64,000 nt of DNA from Reichenbachiella faecimaris (GCF_900176375.1 NZ_FWYF01000004.1:310001-374000); one strand, 5' to 3'. Counted from the stretch's first letter, positions 26,373 to 35,653 are shown. Numbers and translations are program-made. Notes: generated by a model not told the origin, from the letters alone.

Positions 26373-26475
26373 GCACTGACCAAGAAATCATTGCTTTTTT
26401 CCAAATAAGCACATTATTTGGCTATTTTTGCGGCACGAAAGATCCCTAATTTAGAATTATAAAAATACAAACAAA

Positions 26476-27402
26476 ATGAAAGTAACCGTAGTAGGTGCCG
26501 GAAACGTAGGCGCCAGTGTAGCTGAGTATGTAGCCATGAAAGAATTGGCTGATGAAGTAGTGATCCTTGACATCAAAGAAGGTTTTGCAGAAGGTAAAGC
26601 CATGGATCTCAACCAATGTGCCACCCTCAATGGATTCAACGCAAAGGTAATTGGTACTACGGGTGACTATTCAAAAACTGCAGGGTCTGCTGTAGTGGTA
26701 ATCACATCTGGTATCCCAAGAAAGCCAGGTATGACCAGAGAAGAGCTGATCGGAACTAACGCTGGTATTGTGAAGTCTGTAACCGAGAATTTAGTTAAGC
26801 ACTCTCCTGATGCTGTATTGGTTGTCATCAGTAACCCAATGGATACGATGACTTACCTATCTGCTAAAACCAGTGGGTTGGCTAAAAACAAAGTAATAGG
26901 TATGGGCGGCACGTTGGACAGTGCGAGATTCAAGTACAGATTGTCTGAAGCTTTGGATTGCAATCCTAATGACGTAAAAGGCATGGTGATTGGTGGACAC
27001 GGCGACACCACTATGATTCCATTGACTAGATTGGCATCATACAATGCAACTCCAGCCTCTAGCTACATCTCTGCCGAGCGAATGGAAAAAGTAGCTGCTG
27101 ACACCATGGTAGGTGGTGCTACCTTGACAGGCTTATTAGGAACTTCTGCCTGGTATGCCCCTGGTGCTGCTGGTGCTGAGGTAGTAGAGGCTATCATTAG
27201 AGACAAGAAAATCATGATGCCCTGTTCTGTTTACCTAGAAGGTGAATATGGACAAAAAGACATCTGTATTGGCGTACCTGTAATCTTAGGTAGAAACGGA
27301 TGGGAAAAAGTAATTGAGCTAGACTTGAACGAGGACGAAAAAGCCAAATTCGAAGCAAGTGCAGCTGCCGTTCGTAAAATGAATGACGCTTTGGAATTGT
27401 AA
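26476..27402 (+). CDS. mdh: Malate dehydrogenase (NAD-dependent)
   Basis: 308 residues, LDH-like MDH group. The Rossmann loop is VGAGNVG at 6-12, with Asp32 (VILDIKEG) favouring NAD. Substrate and catalytic residues are in place: Arg81 and Arg87 (GIPRKPGMTREELI), Asn119 (VISNPMD), Arg150 (DSARFKYRLSEAL) and His174 (VIGGHGDTTM). Arg81 in the active-site loop marks malate rather than lactate specificity. The enzyme turns malate to oxaloacetate in the TCA cycle. A -7-like TATTTTTG lies at 26423-26430, and a strong shared terminator follows. Confidence 0.97.
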   Translation: MKVTVVGAGNVGASVAEYVAMKELADEVVILDIKEGFAEGKAMDLNQCATLNGFNAKVIGTTGDYSKTAGSAVVVITSGIPRKPGMTREELIGTNAGIVKSVTENLVKHSPDAVLVVISNPMDTMTYLSAKTSGLAKNKVIGMGGTLDSARFKYRLSEALDCNPNDVKGMVIGGHGDTTMIPLTRLASYNATPASSYISAERMEKVAADTMVGGATLTGLLGTSAWYAPGAAGAEVVEAIIRDKKIMMPCSVYLEGEYGQKDICIGVPVILGRNGWEKVIELDLNEDEKAKFEASAAAVRKMNDALEL

Positions 27403-27446
27403 GATTCCAAAATTTAATATTTGAGATTTAAGGTTTCGGCCTAAAA

Positions 27447-27494
27447 GAAATGAAAAACTCCCACTCGAGTAATCAAGTGGGAGTTTTTCATTTC
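27447..27494. terminator. Bidirectional terminator after mdh
   Basis: A 19-bp perfect stem (arms 27447-27465 and 27476-27494, core AAAAACTCCCACT / AGTGGGAGTTTTT) encloses a 10-nt loop. A and T runs in the stem allow it to stop transcription of both mdh and the convergent gene ending at 27523. Confidence 0.88.
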
Positions 27495-27522
27495 AAATAA
27501 ACTCCGTACACCTCACATCCTT

Positions 27523-28509
27523 CTAATTCAATGCTACCAATTTAGTTTCATTAGTGATGAACCCTTGGGACTTCACTATAAGGTTTACTATACCCAGCTC
27601 TGGCACAAACCACTCTGTTTTGTAAGAAACAATGTAACCACCATCATTGACCAATTTATTTTTATCCAAACGGTTTGCCACCTTTTTGGTCCAATATTCC
27701 TGTACACTTCTGTTCATTTTTTCTACTGCTACTCGGTTATCATCCGATTGATAATCAAAATCCGCAAATGTTTTAGTCCACAATTCGGACTCTATGATAT
27801 ATGCTGTGTACTGTTTCTTACCTAAAACGAACTCAATTGTCCCGGTCACTTGGGCATTAGCATTATTGACTTGCAGAGTTAGAAAAGACTTAGTCTGAAG
27901 CACTTGAGCAGGAGTATATTGCACCCAACTCTTACTCGTACCAAAACCAGCATAGCTAGTTCCTTTTGCTGAAATGACATTTACATCTATTACATCGGAT
28001 TGCGGATATGTCCAAGTATAATCCAAATATGGCTCAAGCTGGTCACCAATCTTGATTGCTACAGGCAACTTATTCACTCCTAGCAAAGAATACCCTACCT
28101 TTTTGCCTTGAGGACTCATCGATTTCTGAAATCCATTTCTACGTGCGATGTATAGAGTATCTTCCTTACACGATATGTGAGATTCATACTCTATGTTATT
28201 GATTGTAGTTACCATTTTTGCATGTACAAATCCGTCTTTGTTATCAACTTCAGTTGCTACATATACCATGTCGAAAGTATATTTTGGTTTCATTTTACCT
28301 GACATTACTTTCTCATTATGTTCTGCAATTATCCCTTCTCGTTTGGCAGGCTTTGTCTTTGTCCATTTATTTATATCCTGGGCGACAGGGGTGTCATAAG
28401 ATATAGATGAGAGTTTGTAACTCTGTCCTTGCTTAACAGGTAAACAGTCCTGCGCATATCCCCTGGCACCAATTGATAAAACCAAGAGACTAAGAATACA
28501 TTTTTTCAT
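27523..28509 (-). CDS. Secreted hypothetical protein
   Basis: 328 residues with a signal peptide (MKKCILSLLVLSIGARGYAQ). The mature part is rich in beta strands and threonine/lysine; it recalls DUF3108/TapB-like periplasmic beta proteins (for example YTWTYPQSDVIDVNVISAKG and GTIEFVLGKKQYTAYIIESELWTKTF) but I cannot assign a family. No catalytic motif or anchor is seen. It is a single gene sharing the mdh terminator. The 258 bp upstream hold no evident element beyond AT-rich promoter-like DNA. Confidence 0.75.
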   Translation of the reverse strand: MKKCILSLLVLSIGARGYAQDCLPVKQGQSYKLSSISYDTPVAQDINKWTKTKPAKREGIIAEHNEKVMSGKMKPKYTFDMVYVATEVDNKDGFVHAKMVTTINNIEYESHISCKEDTLYIARRNGFQKSMSPQGKKVGYSLLGVNKLPVAIKIGDQLEPYLDYTWTYPQSDVIDVNVISAKGTSYAGFGTSKSWVQYTPAQVLQTKSFLTLQVNNANAQVTGTIEFVLGKKQYTAYIIESELWTKTFADFDYQSDDNRVAVEKMNRSVQEYWTKKVANRLDKNKLVNDGGYIVSYKTEWFVPELGIVNLIVKSQGFITNETKLVALN

Positions 28510-28767
28510 TTGTTTTATGTTTAGATATTTTTTTTGAAGTTAATTTTCAATTCTATAAGCTTCAATACCTAACAGTACGGATATTTAGAGTGTTCTTATG
28601 GCGAAACCTAGCTTTCAGGGCTTCATAATTTACTATATTAAAGAATAGCTCTCAAAACAAGCTGCTCATGTGAATTACAGTCAACCCCAACCTAAGAGTT
28701 TTTAATCGGCACGTCTTGGTGATCAGAACTATTTTATACAAACCCTGGGATTCTCTATCTTTAGGCG

Positions 28768-29715
28768 ATGAGGATTTCTAGAAGAAAATTTATAAAAAAT
28801 GTGGGTACTACAGCCGTAGTCGCCCCACTAGTAGCATCACCCCTTCGTGCATTGAATCTGGATCAAGTGGATGAACCTTTGAAAGTGCACCTCTTTTCTA
28901 AGCATTTACAATTTCTAGGCATCAAGGAGGCAGCTCAAATTTCGGCAGAATTGGGATTTGATGGGTTGGACCTAACCGTGCGTCCGAAAGGTCATGTATG
29001 GCCGGAAAATGCGAAGTCCGATTTGCCTGTAGCGATTCGAGAGATAAGACGTGCGGGTGTTGCTTGTGATATGATTACCACGGCAATTACTGACACACAC
29101 AACGTTCATGATCTAGAAATCATCAAAGTGGCTGCTAAAGAAGATATACAGTTTTATCGTTCCAATTGGTTTAAGTATCACAAAGGCAAACCCATGCCAG
29201 AGTCAATCAGTATCTACCAGCAGAGGATCAAGGAATTGGGTGAGGCGAATCAGAAATATGGTATAATTGGTTGTTATCAAAATCATGCTGGAAGAAGTAT
29301 AGGTTCTTCCTTTTGGGAAATAAAGTTCCTGCTGGAAACAGTAGACGCTAATTATTTCGGGACACAATATGACATTCGTCACGCCATGGTAGAAGGAGGA
29401 TTGTCTTGGCAGAATGGGCTAGAGTTACTAAAGAATCATATAAAAACAATAGTTCTGAAGGATTTTAAATGGGAAAGAGTTGATGGTCAGTGGAAGGCTG
29501 TGAACGTGCCTATAGGAGAGGGTATGGTGGACTTTGTCAGCTATTTCAAGCTATTAAAAAAATATGGTTTAAATCCTCCAGCATCGTTACACCTTGAGTA
29601 CCCAATGGGAGGAGCAGAGAAAGGCCGGTACGAAATTGAAGTTGATCAAAAGGTAGTTTTTGATGCTATGCAAAGGGATTTGGCTGCTGTTAAGCGTTTG
29701 TGGAAAGAGGCATAG
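28768..29715 (+). CDS. Tat-exported sugar phosphate isomerase/epimerase-like TIM-barrel protein
   Basis: 315 residues. The N-terminus (MRISRRKFIKNVGTTAVVAPLVASP) is a twin-arginine signal, so the product is probably exported folded. The rest is an AP-endonuclease-2/xylose-isomerase-like TIM barrel: KEAAQISAELGFDGLDLTVRP, GIIGCYQNHAGRSIGSSFWE, YFGTQYDIRHAMVEGG, IKTIVLKDFKW and ASLHLEYPMGG, with His, Asp and Glu positions suited to a divalent metal. The family isomerises or cleaves sugars and related polyols; the substrate is unknown. A -7-like TATCTTTA at 28756-28763 would make the mRNA nearly leaderless. Confidence 0.88.
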   Translation: MRISRRKFIKNVGTTAVVAPLVASPLRALNLDQVDEPLKVHLFSKHLQFLGIKEAAQISAELGFDGLDLTVRPKGHVWPENAKSDLPVAIREIRRAGVACDMITTAITDTHNVHDLEIIKVAAKEDIQFYRSNWFKYHKGKPMPESISIYQQRIKELGEANQKYGIIGCYQNHAGRSIGSSFWEIKFLLETVDANYFGTQYDIRHAMVEGGLSWQNGLELLKNHIKTIVLKDFKWERVDGQWKAVNVPIGEGMVDFVSYFKLLKKYGLNPPASLHLEYPMGGAEKGRYEIEVDQKVVFDAMQRDLAAVKRLWKEA

Positions 29716-29841
29716 TGCTTTTGTTGTTTAAAGTTGGTTCTGCTTCCGTTTATTGGTCAGTCCATTTATAGAAGTATCGTTTTCTTTGCCCCTTTTTGGT
29801 TAGCGTGATTTATCGACTTGTTTCATTAAAAATATTTAAAA

Positions 29842-30234
29842 ATGAATCCAGAGATTAAAATTTACAATGATAATCAGATGGTTGAAGACCTGGCCATTTG
29901 TGATACTTTGGCTCGTGTGATTGATACAGAACTAGTAGGAGCTGAAAGTAAAATTTGGCATGCCCATCCTGTTTGGTTTTTGGATGGCAACCCGATCGTG
30001 GGCTATAGCAAGCAGAAAAAAGGTCTGCGATTGATGTTCTGGAGTGGAGCGGACTTTGAAGAAGAAGGGTTGAATGTACCAGGAGCTAAGTTTAAAGACG
30101 CTTCCATTTTTTATCATTCTGTTGATGATATCAACGAAGACGATTTGAAAAGATGGCTTAAAAAATCCAGGGACATTCAGTGGGATTACAAGAACATCGT
30201 GAACAGAAAAGGAAAACTGGAACGGATAAAATGA
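29842..30234 (+). CDS. DUF1801 family protein
   Basis: 130 residues. The DUF1801 core is readable (AESKIWHAHPVWFLDGNPIVGYSKQKKGLRLMFWSGADF, then DASIFYHSVDDINEDDLKRWLKKS). These are small soluble YdhG/frataxin-fold-like proteins of unknown role, in some cases linked to iron handling in Bacillus. No signal peptide. It stands alone between the TIM-barrel gene and the dispersed palindrome at 30300. Confidence 0.85.
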   Translation: MNPEIKIYNDNQMVEDLAICDTLARVIDTELVGAESKIWHAHPVWFLDGNPIVGYSKQKKGLRLMFWSGADFEEEGLNVPGAKFKDASIFYHSVDDINEDDLKRWLKKSRDIQWDYKNIVNRKGKLERIK

Positions 30235-30299
30235 CTTAATAAAACGCGGTTGATTAGTCCTGTGAAGCGAGGCAAATGCTTTCGGAAGATGAAGTACAG

Positions 30300-30320
30300 G
30301 CACGGAAGTAACTTCCGTGC
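30300..30320. repeat. Dispersed palindrome (family A) copy
   Basis: A perfect odd-centred palindrome, GCACGGAAGT-A-ACTTCCGTGC, lies between the convergent DUF1801 and DUF4386 genes. It resembles the elements at 3886-3906 and 58102-58126, which share a CGGAA...TTCCG frame. No T tract follows, so it is at best a weak terminator. Confidence 0.65.
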
Positions 30321-30349
30321 GAGTTTGTTTTTGAGGTCTAATTTTAAAT

Positions 30350-30967
30350 TCAACTTTTTTCTTTACCGCCTTTTACAAGAAGCCAAATGGTAAATGACAT
30401 CTCTCCAATAATACTGGGAATTGCAACTAGTGCTAAAAATATTGAAGCATACGCTTTATAATTTGGCAGCATGAAATGTGCCCCTGTATCAATCATATAC
30501 ATGATACCTGCAACTATGAGAAAAAACGCCACCATTTTTGGCTTTTCAATTATTTTTCCCAGCAGGATAAGATGAATTCCAAAAAAGAAAAGTCCGATAA
30601 GCCATATAATGTTGAAGGTGTCTACTTGTTTAAGAATTTCTTGACCAGTATTTGAACTTAATGCTACAGGAAGTGTAAATATGGCCACACCCATAATGGC
30701 AGCATGCATCATTCTAAAATACGTACTTAATTTTGATAAAGGGTGTTCTTTGTATATTTCATAAAGTGCCCATGCAACAACAACATCAAAAACAACAGTT
30801 AACATAAATGCCAATATTCCAAACCTTACCATTATATGATTCTGTTGGATGATTTCTAACGGGGCTTTGAGAATTGATTCAAGGACGAAAAAATTAGCAA
30901 ATATTGCAGCAAAGAAAATAATAATGTAGCTGACACCTGCAACAATTGAGAGTGTTCTTGGTTTCAT
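30350..30967 (-). CDS. DUF4386 family membrane protein
   Basis: 205 residues with six hydrophobic segments, opening MKPRTLSIVAGVSYIIIFFAAIFANFFV and containing FRMMHAAIMGVAIFTLPVALSS and WLIGLFFFGIHLILLGKII, the standard DUF4386 signature. The function of this inner-membrane family is unknown. It is a single minus-strand gene; the coding DNA is AT-rich in the manner of nearby accessory genes. Confidence 0.9.
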   Translation of the reverse strand: MKPRTLSIVAGVSYIIIFFAAIFANFFVLESILKAPLEIIQQNHIMVRFGILAFMLTVVFDVVVAWALYEIYKEHPLSKLSTYFRMMHAAIMGVAIFTLPVALSSNTGQEILKQVDTFNIIWLIGLFFFGIHLILLGKIIEKPKMVAFFLIVAGIMYMIDTGAHFMLPNYKAYASIFLALVAIPSIIGEMSFTIWLLVKGGKEKS

Positions 30968-31147
30968 GGTTATGTTTCGTTTTTAGTGTCAAATCATTAA
31001 CTAACAGTATGATCAGCATTACGCCTAACATTTATGTATATGGCAAGTAGGGCAGCAGCAAACGCTAACCTTACCTCACACACATTGCCCACCTTGTTTT
31101 AAATTTATTAAATGTGGCGGACTTTCCAATCCCCACGAAAATATCCT

Positions 31148-31189
31148 AACCGATAAAACCCCATTCATTCATAGGTTTTGTTGTAGCAC
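31148..31189. repeat. attC-like hairpin, left side of CPCC module
   Basis: AAC (31148-31150) and AAAACC (31155-31160) pair with GGTTTT (31174-31179) and GTT (31180-31182), leaving a one-sided 4-nt bulge (CGAT) and a 13-nt loop. It is followed by TGTAGC; TGTTGTAGCAC at 31179-31189 is inverted exactly at 31877-31887. It begins 2 bp from the stop codon at 31192. AAC/GTT ends with asymmetric unpaired bases recall integron attC sites, but the R-box consensus is not met. Confidence 0.5.
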
Positions 31190-31191
31190 GT

Positions 31192-31602
31192 CTATTCGAT
31201 TTTCTCATTTTCTATTTCTAGAAATTTCCGTTTGTCTGTTCTATCGGGTTCTCCAAGTTCGTAATGCTGTTCGTCAAGTTCACTGAAATCTACAATGTTC
31301 AGATATTCTTCAATAATGGCTTTCTCAATTTTGATTTTACCACTACCAGCCCAATGTCTGTCTTGTCTGTTCTTCTTAACACCAGATATCCAAAATTCAT
31401 CTTCAGATTCAATATCGTAGAAGTTACCTACTGTCCCGCCAGATTTGAGCTTCTTATATGCATGTCCGTTGAAGTAGACAGTTTGTCCTGACTTAGAGAA
31501 TTCCACCATTCCAATCCATGCTTCCCCTCGATCATTCTGATCAGTTTTATGTTCGATGTACATGATCCGGCTTTGCATTCTTTTTTCTTTTAGTTGATCC
31601 AA
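31192..31602 (-). CDS. Hypothetical protein of CPCC module
   Basis: 136 residues, soluble, charged (about one third Asp, Glu, Lys or Arg). It starts inside the end of the CPCC gene (13-bp overlap), so translation is coupled; a start a few codons later (MQSRIMYIEHKTD) is possible. Beta strands EAWIGMVEFSKSGQTVYFNGHAYKKL and DEFWISGVKKNRQDRHWAGSGKIKI suggest a small compact fold like those of accessory or immunity-type proteins, but I recognise no named family. Flanked by the inverted hairpins at 31148 and 31877. Confidence 0.75.
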   Translation of the reverse strand: MDQLKEKRMQSRIMYIEHKTDQNDRGEAWIGMVEFSKSGQTVYFNGHAYKKLKSGGTVGNFYDIESEDEFWISGVKKNRQDRHWAGSGKIKIEKAIIEEYLNIVDFSELDEQHYELGEPDRTDKRKFLEIENEKIE

Positions 31603-31868
31603 CTTGGGTTTAAATTATCTCCAGAATTAGGCTTTCTTACATTCTGAATAATTTCTCTTTCACAAGATCCGAATTCTCGAAAATTCTTCTGTCCTTGAAT
31701 TAATGAAACTCTGTTGGCACCACCTTCATACCCAGGTTCATTAAATTGGATAGGGTCATCTTCCCAAAAACAAATTGGACAAATCGAGTATTCAAGTCGA
31801 TCCTTTGTGTCGAAACTGTCATATCCGCAACATGGACAATATTTATTCAATTCGATAGGCTTCATCAA
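31590..31868 (-). CDS. Cysteine-rich CPCC-domain protein
   Basis: 92 residues. The CPCC family signature is clear: YCPCCGYDSF, then YSICPICFWEDDPIQFNEPGYEGGANRVSLIQGQKNFREFG. The two Cys pairs (CPCC and CPIC) look like a zinc knuckle, and the WEDD/GGAN motifs are family-typical. CPCC proteins are small, often mobile, and have been grouped with immunity-type proteins of polymorphic toxin systems; no toxin gene is seen nearby. It is coupled to the following hypothetical gene. Confidence 0.9.
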   Translation of the reverse strand: MMKPIELNKYCPCCGYDSFDTKDRLEYSICPICFWEDDPIQFNEPGYEGGANRVSLIQGQKNFREFGSCEREIIQNVRKPNSGDNLNPSWIN

Positions 31869-31876
31869 TGCATTAT

Positions 31877-31921
31877 GTGCTACAACATCCGTATATCACG
31901 CACCAGTGCGTGATATGCGTT
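31877..31921. repeat. attC-like hairpin, right side of CPCC module
   Basis: AAC (31884-31886) and ATATCACGCAC (31893-31903) pair with GTGCGTGATAT (31906-31916) and GTT (31919-31921), with a 2-nt loop and an asymmetric internal loop of 6 versus 2 nt. The outer GTGCTACAACA (31877-31887) is the exact inverse of 31179-31189. It lies 9 bp before the CPCC start codon. Confidence 0.55.
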
Positions 31922-32047
31922 CAGCACGTATTCCGTTTTTAAACGTTTAAAAAATATTTATTTGACTCAAAAAGCTGCGGGAAGCAGGCGCTGATCTCTG
32001 CTTGGAAAGGCCAAACTAAAGGAATCCTTTTGAGAGTTGCAAGTTGC

Positions 32048-32080
32048 AAACCTATAAGGTTTTGAAAACCTTATAGGTTT
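32048..32080. repeat. Perfect palindrome 3' of pyruvate carboxylase gene
   Basis: Two perfect 16-bp arms (core ACCTATAAGG / CCTTATAGGT, 32048-32063 and 32065-32080) around one base, 14 bp beyond the pyc stop on the minus strand. It is similar in plan to the element at 35700-35732 and probably serves as a terminator or transcript-end hairpin, although no clean T tract follows. Confidence 0.7.
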
Positions 32081-32093
32081 AGGTTTCGCAAGA

Positions 32094-35000
32094 TCACTCC
32101 AGCTCCACCACCAAATCATCTTGATCCACCATTTCTCCCGCTTTGATCAAAATAGAGGCAACAGTTCCGGATTTGGGAGAGGATATGGTCGATTCCATCT
32201 TCATGGCTTCTATCGCAAATAGTGGATCGTTTTCTTCCAGCTGATCACCCACTTTTACAAATACACCAGACAACTTGCCCTGCAATGGCGCTCCAATATG
32301 ATTCGGATCGTCTTTGTCTGCCTTTTTGTGCGAAATTGCCGTGGCTTTTACATGAATGTCTTTCACCTGTACGCGACGCACCTGGCCATTCAGTTCGAAC
32401 CCAACTGTACACATGCCCGTTTCGTCTGGCTCCAGGATATACATAAGTTTGACCATGATGGTTTTGCCTTTACCCAGTGTCACCAATATCTCCTCCCCTT
32501 TTTTCATCCCATAGAAAAAGGCTTTGGATGGAATCTTATCTACATAACCAAACTCGGCATGATGCTGATAGTACGCATCAAATACCTTGGGATAAAGTTT
32601 AAATGATAAGAAATCTAAGAAATCAGCATACTCTGTATATTTCTCTTGAAAGGCCGCAAACTCCTTATCAAAATCAATTGGCGCGAGGTACTCGTTAGGT
32701 CGACCCGTGATAGGCTTGATATCCTTGAGTATCACCTTTTGAAGTTTTTTAGGAAACCCACCTTCTGGCTGTCCGAGGTCGCCTCTGAAGAAACCTATCA
32801 CTGAATCAGGAAAGGATAGTTTTTTACTCTCATCCAACACATCTTCTGGGGTCAGATTATTGGACGTCATGAAGATGGCCATGTCGCCCACCACTTTTGA
32901 GCTTGGTGTTACCTTTACGATATTGCCAAACATCTCATTGACTACCGCATAGTTTTTCTTCACACGCTCGAAGTCCTCTCCCACCAAACCAATAGCAGCT
33001 GCCTGTGGCTTGAGGTTGGAATATTGCCCGCCTGGGATTTCGTTTTCATACACCTGAGCAGTTCCTGCTTTGAGCCCTGACTCAAACGGATAGTAAATTT
33101 CCCGAACATCTTCCCAGTAGTTTGATTGTTTGTTGATGGACTCCAGATTAATATCTGGCTTGCGATCATGATGTTCTAAAACAGAAACTAAAGAGTTGAA
33201 ATTGGGCTGAGAAGTCAGTCCAGACATAGAAGCCAGCGCACAGTCCACCACATCTACCCCTTGCTCAATGGCCTTTAAGTAAGTGGCGTTTTGCATAGAT
33301 GAAGTGTCATGCGTATGCAAGTGAATGGGTAGATCCACAGCTTCTTTCAAGGCAGGAATGAGTTGCTCAGCGGCATAAGGAGTCAATAGACCAGCCATGT
33401 CTTTGATCGCCAGTATATGCGCACCTTCATCTTCTATGCGCTTGGCCATATTCACATAGTAATCCAGATTGTACTTCTTATTTTCCGGATTCAAAATATC
33501 TCCTGTGTAACCCACACAAACCTCGGCCAGTGAATTGGTTCTTTCTTTTACGGCCTTGATGCTCACCTTCATGGCTTCGAGCCAATTGAGCGAATCAAAT
33601 ATTCTGAAGACATCAATACCTTCTTCACCCGCTTTTTCAACAAACTTCTCCACCAGGTTGTCTGGATAAGCCGTATATCCCACAGCATTTGATCCTCTCA
33701 AAAGCATCTGAAAAAGGATGTTTGGTACGGCTTGTCTCAACAACTTCAGTCGCTCCCAGGGACACTCATGCAAAAAGCGCATAGCCACGTCGAAAGTAGC
33801 TCCTCCCCACATTTCCATGGAGAAGGTCTGTGGTACATTCTTGGCGTAACTTTCAGCCACGGCCAAAAGATCTATGGTTCTAAATCGTGTGGCCAATAAA
33901 GATTGATGTGCATCTCTGAAGGTCGTGTCTGTAAATAGAATCTGTTTTTCATCCTTCATCCATTTCACAAAACCTTCACGACCCAATTCATTCAATTTGT
34001 CTTTGGTACCTTTTGGATAGTCAGCATATTTATCAAAGGCAGGAATGATAGGTGTGACAAACTTTTTATTGGAGTCTACGAATTTTACATCAGTATTGCC
34101 ATTGACACTGACTTTAGCCAGATACTTCAGGGTCTTTGTTCCCCTATCCTGTGTTCTTTTGATTTTAAACAATTCAGGATGCTTACCAATAAAATTCACA
34201 GTACAATCGCCCGCATTGAATACGGGGTGAGAGATCACATTTCTTAAAAAGCCAATATTGGTTTTTACTCCTCTGATTCTAAATTCAGTCAAGGTTCTCT
34301 GAAGTCTTTCACTGGCTCCACGTAGCGTTCGGCCTTTGGCACTGATCTTCACGAGCATGGAGTCAAAGAAAGGTGAAATCCGCATGCCTGGATATGTTGA
34401 GCCTTCGTCTAGTCTAATCCCAAAACCAGCTGCATTTCTGTAGGCAATGATGGTACCATAGTCTGGTTTAAAATCCTGAATTGGATCTTCAGTAGTCACC
34501 CTGCATTGAATAGCAAAACCATTAACCTTAATATCCTCCTGGCTGTTGAGGAAAATACCTTTGTACGTCAGTGGATGGCCTTGGGCGATCAGGATTTGCG
34601 AACGGACTATGTCTACTCCAGTGATTTCCTCAGTGATGGTGTGTTCTACTTGAATCCTAGGATTGACCTCAATGAAAAACACTTCCCCAGCCTTGTCAAC
34701 CAGAAACTCAACCGTTCCCACATTGTTGTAGTTTACATGCTTGGCAATTCGGATGGCGTACTCAAAAATAGCTTGACGGGTATCTTCTTTCAGGTTAGGG
34801 CTGGGTGCCACTTCTACTACTTTCTGGAATCTGCGCTGTACTGAACAATCCCTTTCGTGCAAATGCACAATATTACCATGATTGTCGCCCATGAGCTGCA
34901 CTTCTATATGCTTAGGCTCATCAATAAATTTCTCAATAAAAACGGTATCATCTCCAAAGAATTTTTCTGCTTCACTTTTAGAATCGTGAAAGGCTTTTTC

Positions 35001-35552
35001 CAGTTCTTTTTCTGAGCGAATCACTCGCATGCCTCGCCCACCACCTCCAGAGGCCGCTTTGAGCATAATTGGATAGCCTATTCGTCCAGCTTCCTTTTTG
35101 GCAATGGCTACACTTACTAAATCTTCCTGACTATCCTGTATGACAGGTACTTTTGCGTCAATAGCTAATTTTTTGGCTTCGACTTTGTCGCCTAGACGTG
35201 CCATAATCTCAGATCTAGGGCCGACAAAAATGATCCCTTCTTCTTCACACCTTCGGGCGAAGGTGACGTTCTCAGACAGAAAACCATAGCCTGGGTGAAT
35301 GGCATCAATATGGTGTTCCTTAGCCAATTTGATAATGGCTTCAATATCTAAATAAGGTTTTAAGGGATCGTCGTCTAATCCAATCTGATAAGCTTCATCA
35401 GCCTTATATCTGTGCAGTGAATACCTGTCTTCATAGGTATACATCGCTATAGTCCTGACTTGAAGCTCTGAGGCGGCTCGCAAAATTCGAATAGCAATTT
35501 CTCCTCTATTGGCTACAAGTATCTTGTCGAGTTTTTTTAAGTTCTGGGGCAT
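32094..35552 (-). CDS. pyc: Pyruvate carboxylase
   Basis: 1152 residues, the full single-chain form. Order: biotin carboxylase (KILVANRGEIAIRI; ATP loop LKAASGGGGRGMR; FIEVNPRIQVEHTITEE), about residues 1-460; carboxyltransferase TIM barrel (FTDTTFRDAHQSLLATR; IFDSLNWLEAM; HLHTHDTSSMQNATYLKA), about 540-800; PYC/OADA domain; and a C-terminal biotinyl domain with AIEAMKME, Lys1118 being the biotin site. It makes oxaloacetate from pyruvate, bicarbonate and ATP, feeding the TCA cycle alongside mdh in this window. A good promoter lies about 70 bp upstream. Confidence 0.97.
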   Translation of the reverse strand: MPQNLKKLDKILVANRGEIAIRILRAASELQVRTIAMYTYEDRYSLHRYKADEAYQIGLDDDPLKPYLDIEAIIKLAKEHHIDAIHPGYGFLSENVTFARRCEEEGIIFVGPRSEIMARLGDKVEAKKLAIDAKVPVIQDSQEDLVSVAIAKKEAGRIGYPIMLKAASGGGGRGMRVIRSEKELEKAFHDSKSEAEKFFGDDTVFIEKFIDEPKHIEVQLMGDNHGNIVHLHERDCSVQRRFQKVVEVAPSPNLKEDTRQAIFEYAIRIAKHVNYNNVGTVEFLVDKAGEVFFIEVNPRIQVEHTITEEITGVDIVRSQILIAQGHPLTYKGIFLNSQEDIKVNGFAIQCRVTTEDPIQDFKPDYGTIIAYRNAAGFGIRLDEGSTYPGMRISPFFDSMLVKISAKGRTLRGASERLQRTLTEFRIRGVKTNIGFLRNVISHPVFNAGDCTVNFIGKHPELFKIKRTQDRGTKTLKYLAKVSVNGNTDVKFVDSNKKFVTPIIPAFDKYADYPKGTKDKLNELGREGFVKWMKDEKQILFTDTTFRDAHQSLLATRFRTIDLLAVAESYAKNVPQTFSMEMWGGATFDVAMRFLHECPWERLKLLRQAVPNILFQMLLRGSNAVGYTAYPDNLVEKFVEKAGEEGIDVFRIFDSLNWLEAMKVSIKAVKERTNSLAEVCVGYTGDILNPENKKYNLDYYVNMAKRIEDEGAHILAIKDMAGLLTPYAAEQLIPALKEAVDLPIHLHTHDTSSMQNATYLKAIEQGVDVVDCALASMSGLTSQPNFNSLVSVLEHHDRKPDINLESINKQSNYWEDVREIYYPFESGLKAGTAQVYENEIPGGQYSNLKPQAAAIGLVGEDFERVKKNYAVVNEMFGNIVKVTPSSKVVGDMAIFMTSNNLTPEDVLDESKKLSFPDSVIGFFRGDLGQPEGGFPKKLQKVILKDIKPITGRPNEYLAPIDFDKEFAAFQEKYTEYADFLDFLSFKLYPKVFDAYYQHHAEFGYVDKIPSKAFFYGMKKGEEILVTLGKGKTIMVKLMYILEPDETGMCTVGFELNGQVRRVQVKDIHVKATAISHKKADKDDPNHIGAPLQGKLSGVFVKVGDQLEENDPLFAIEAMKMESTISSPKSGTVASILIKAGEMVDQDDLVVELE

Positions 35553-35622
35553 TACGTCAAGTGTTAAAGTTATGGGGGTATGGAATATATTTTATTGTAC
35601 AATTTTTTTTGATCCTTGTACA

Positions 35623-35653
35623 CAAATATATGGTTTAGCGTCAGCTAAGCAAG
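35623..35653 (-). promoter_or_regulatory. Putative pyc promoter
   Basis: On the minus strand TATATTTG (35630-35623) is preceded by a 19-nt spacer and CTTG (35653-35650), matching the Bacteroidota TTG-N19-TAnnTTTG consensus. The predicted start lies about 60 bp before the pyc ATG, leaving a short AT-rich leader containing TTGTACAA. Confidence 0.6.

Noticed and set aside
31020-31110. GCCTAAC...GGGCA...TGCCC string as a third attC site
   Set aside because: Only a 5-bp complementary pair is visible, and no GTTRRRY partner was found at the expected place.
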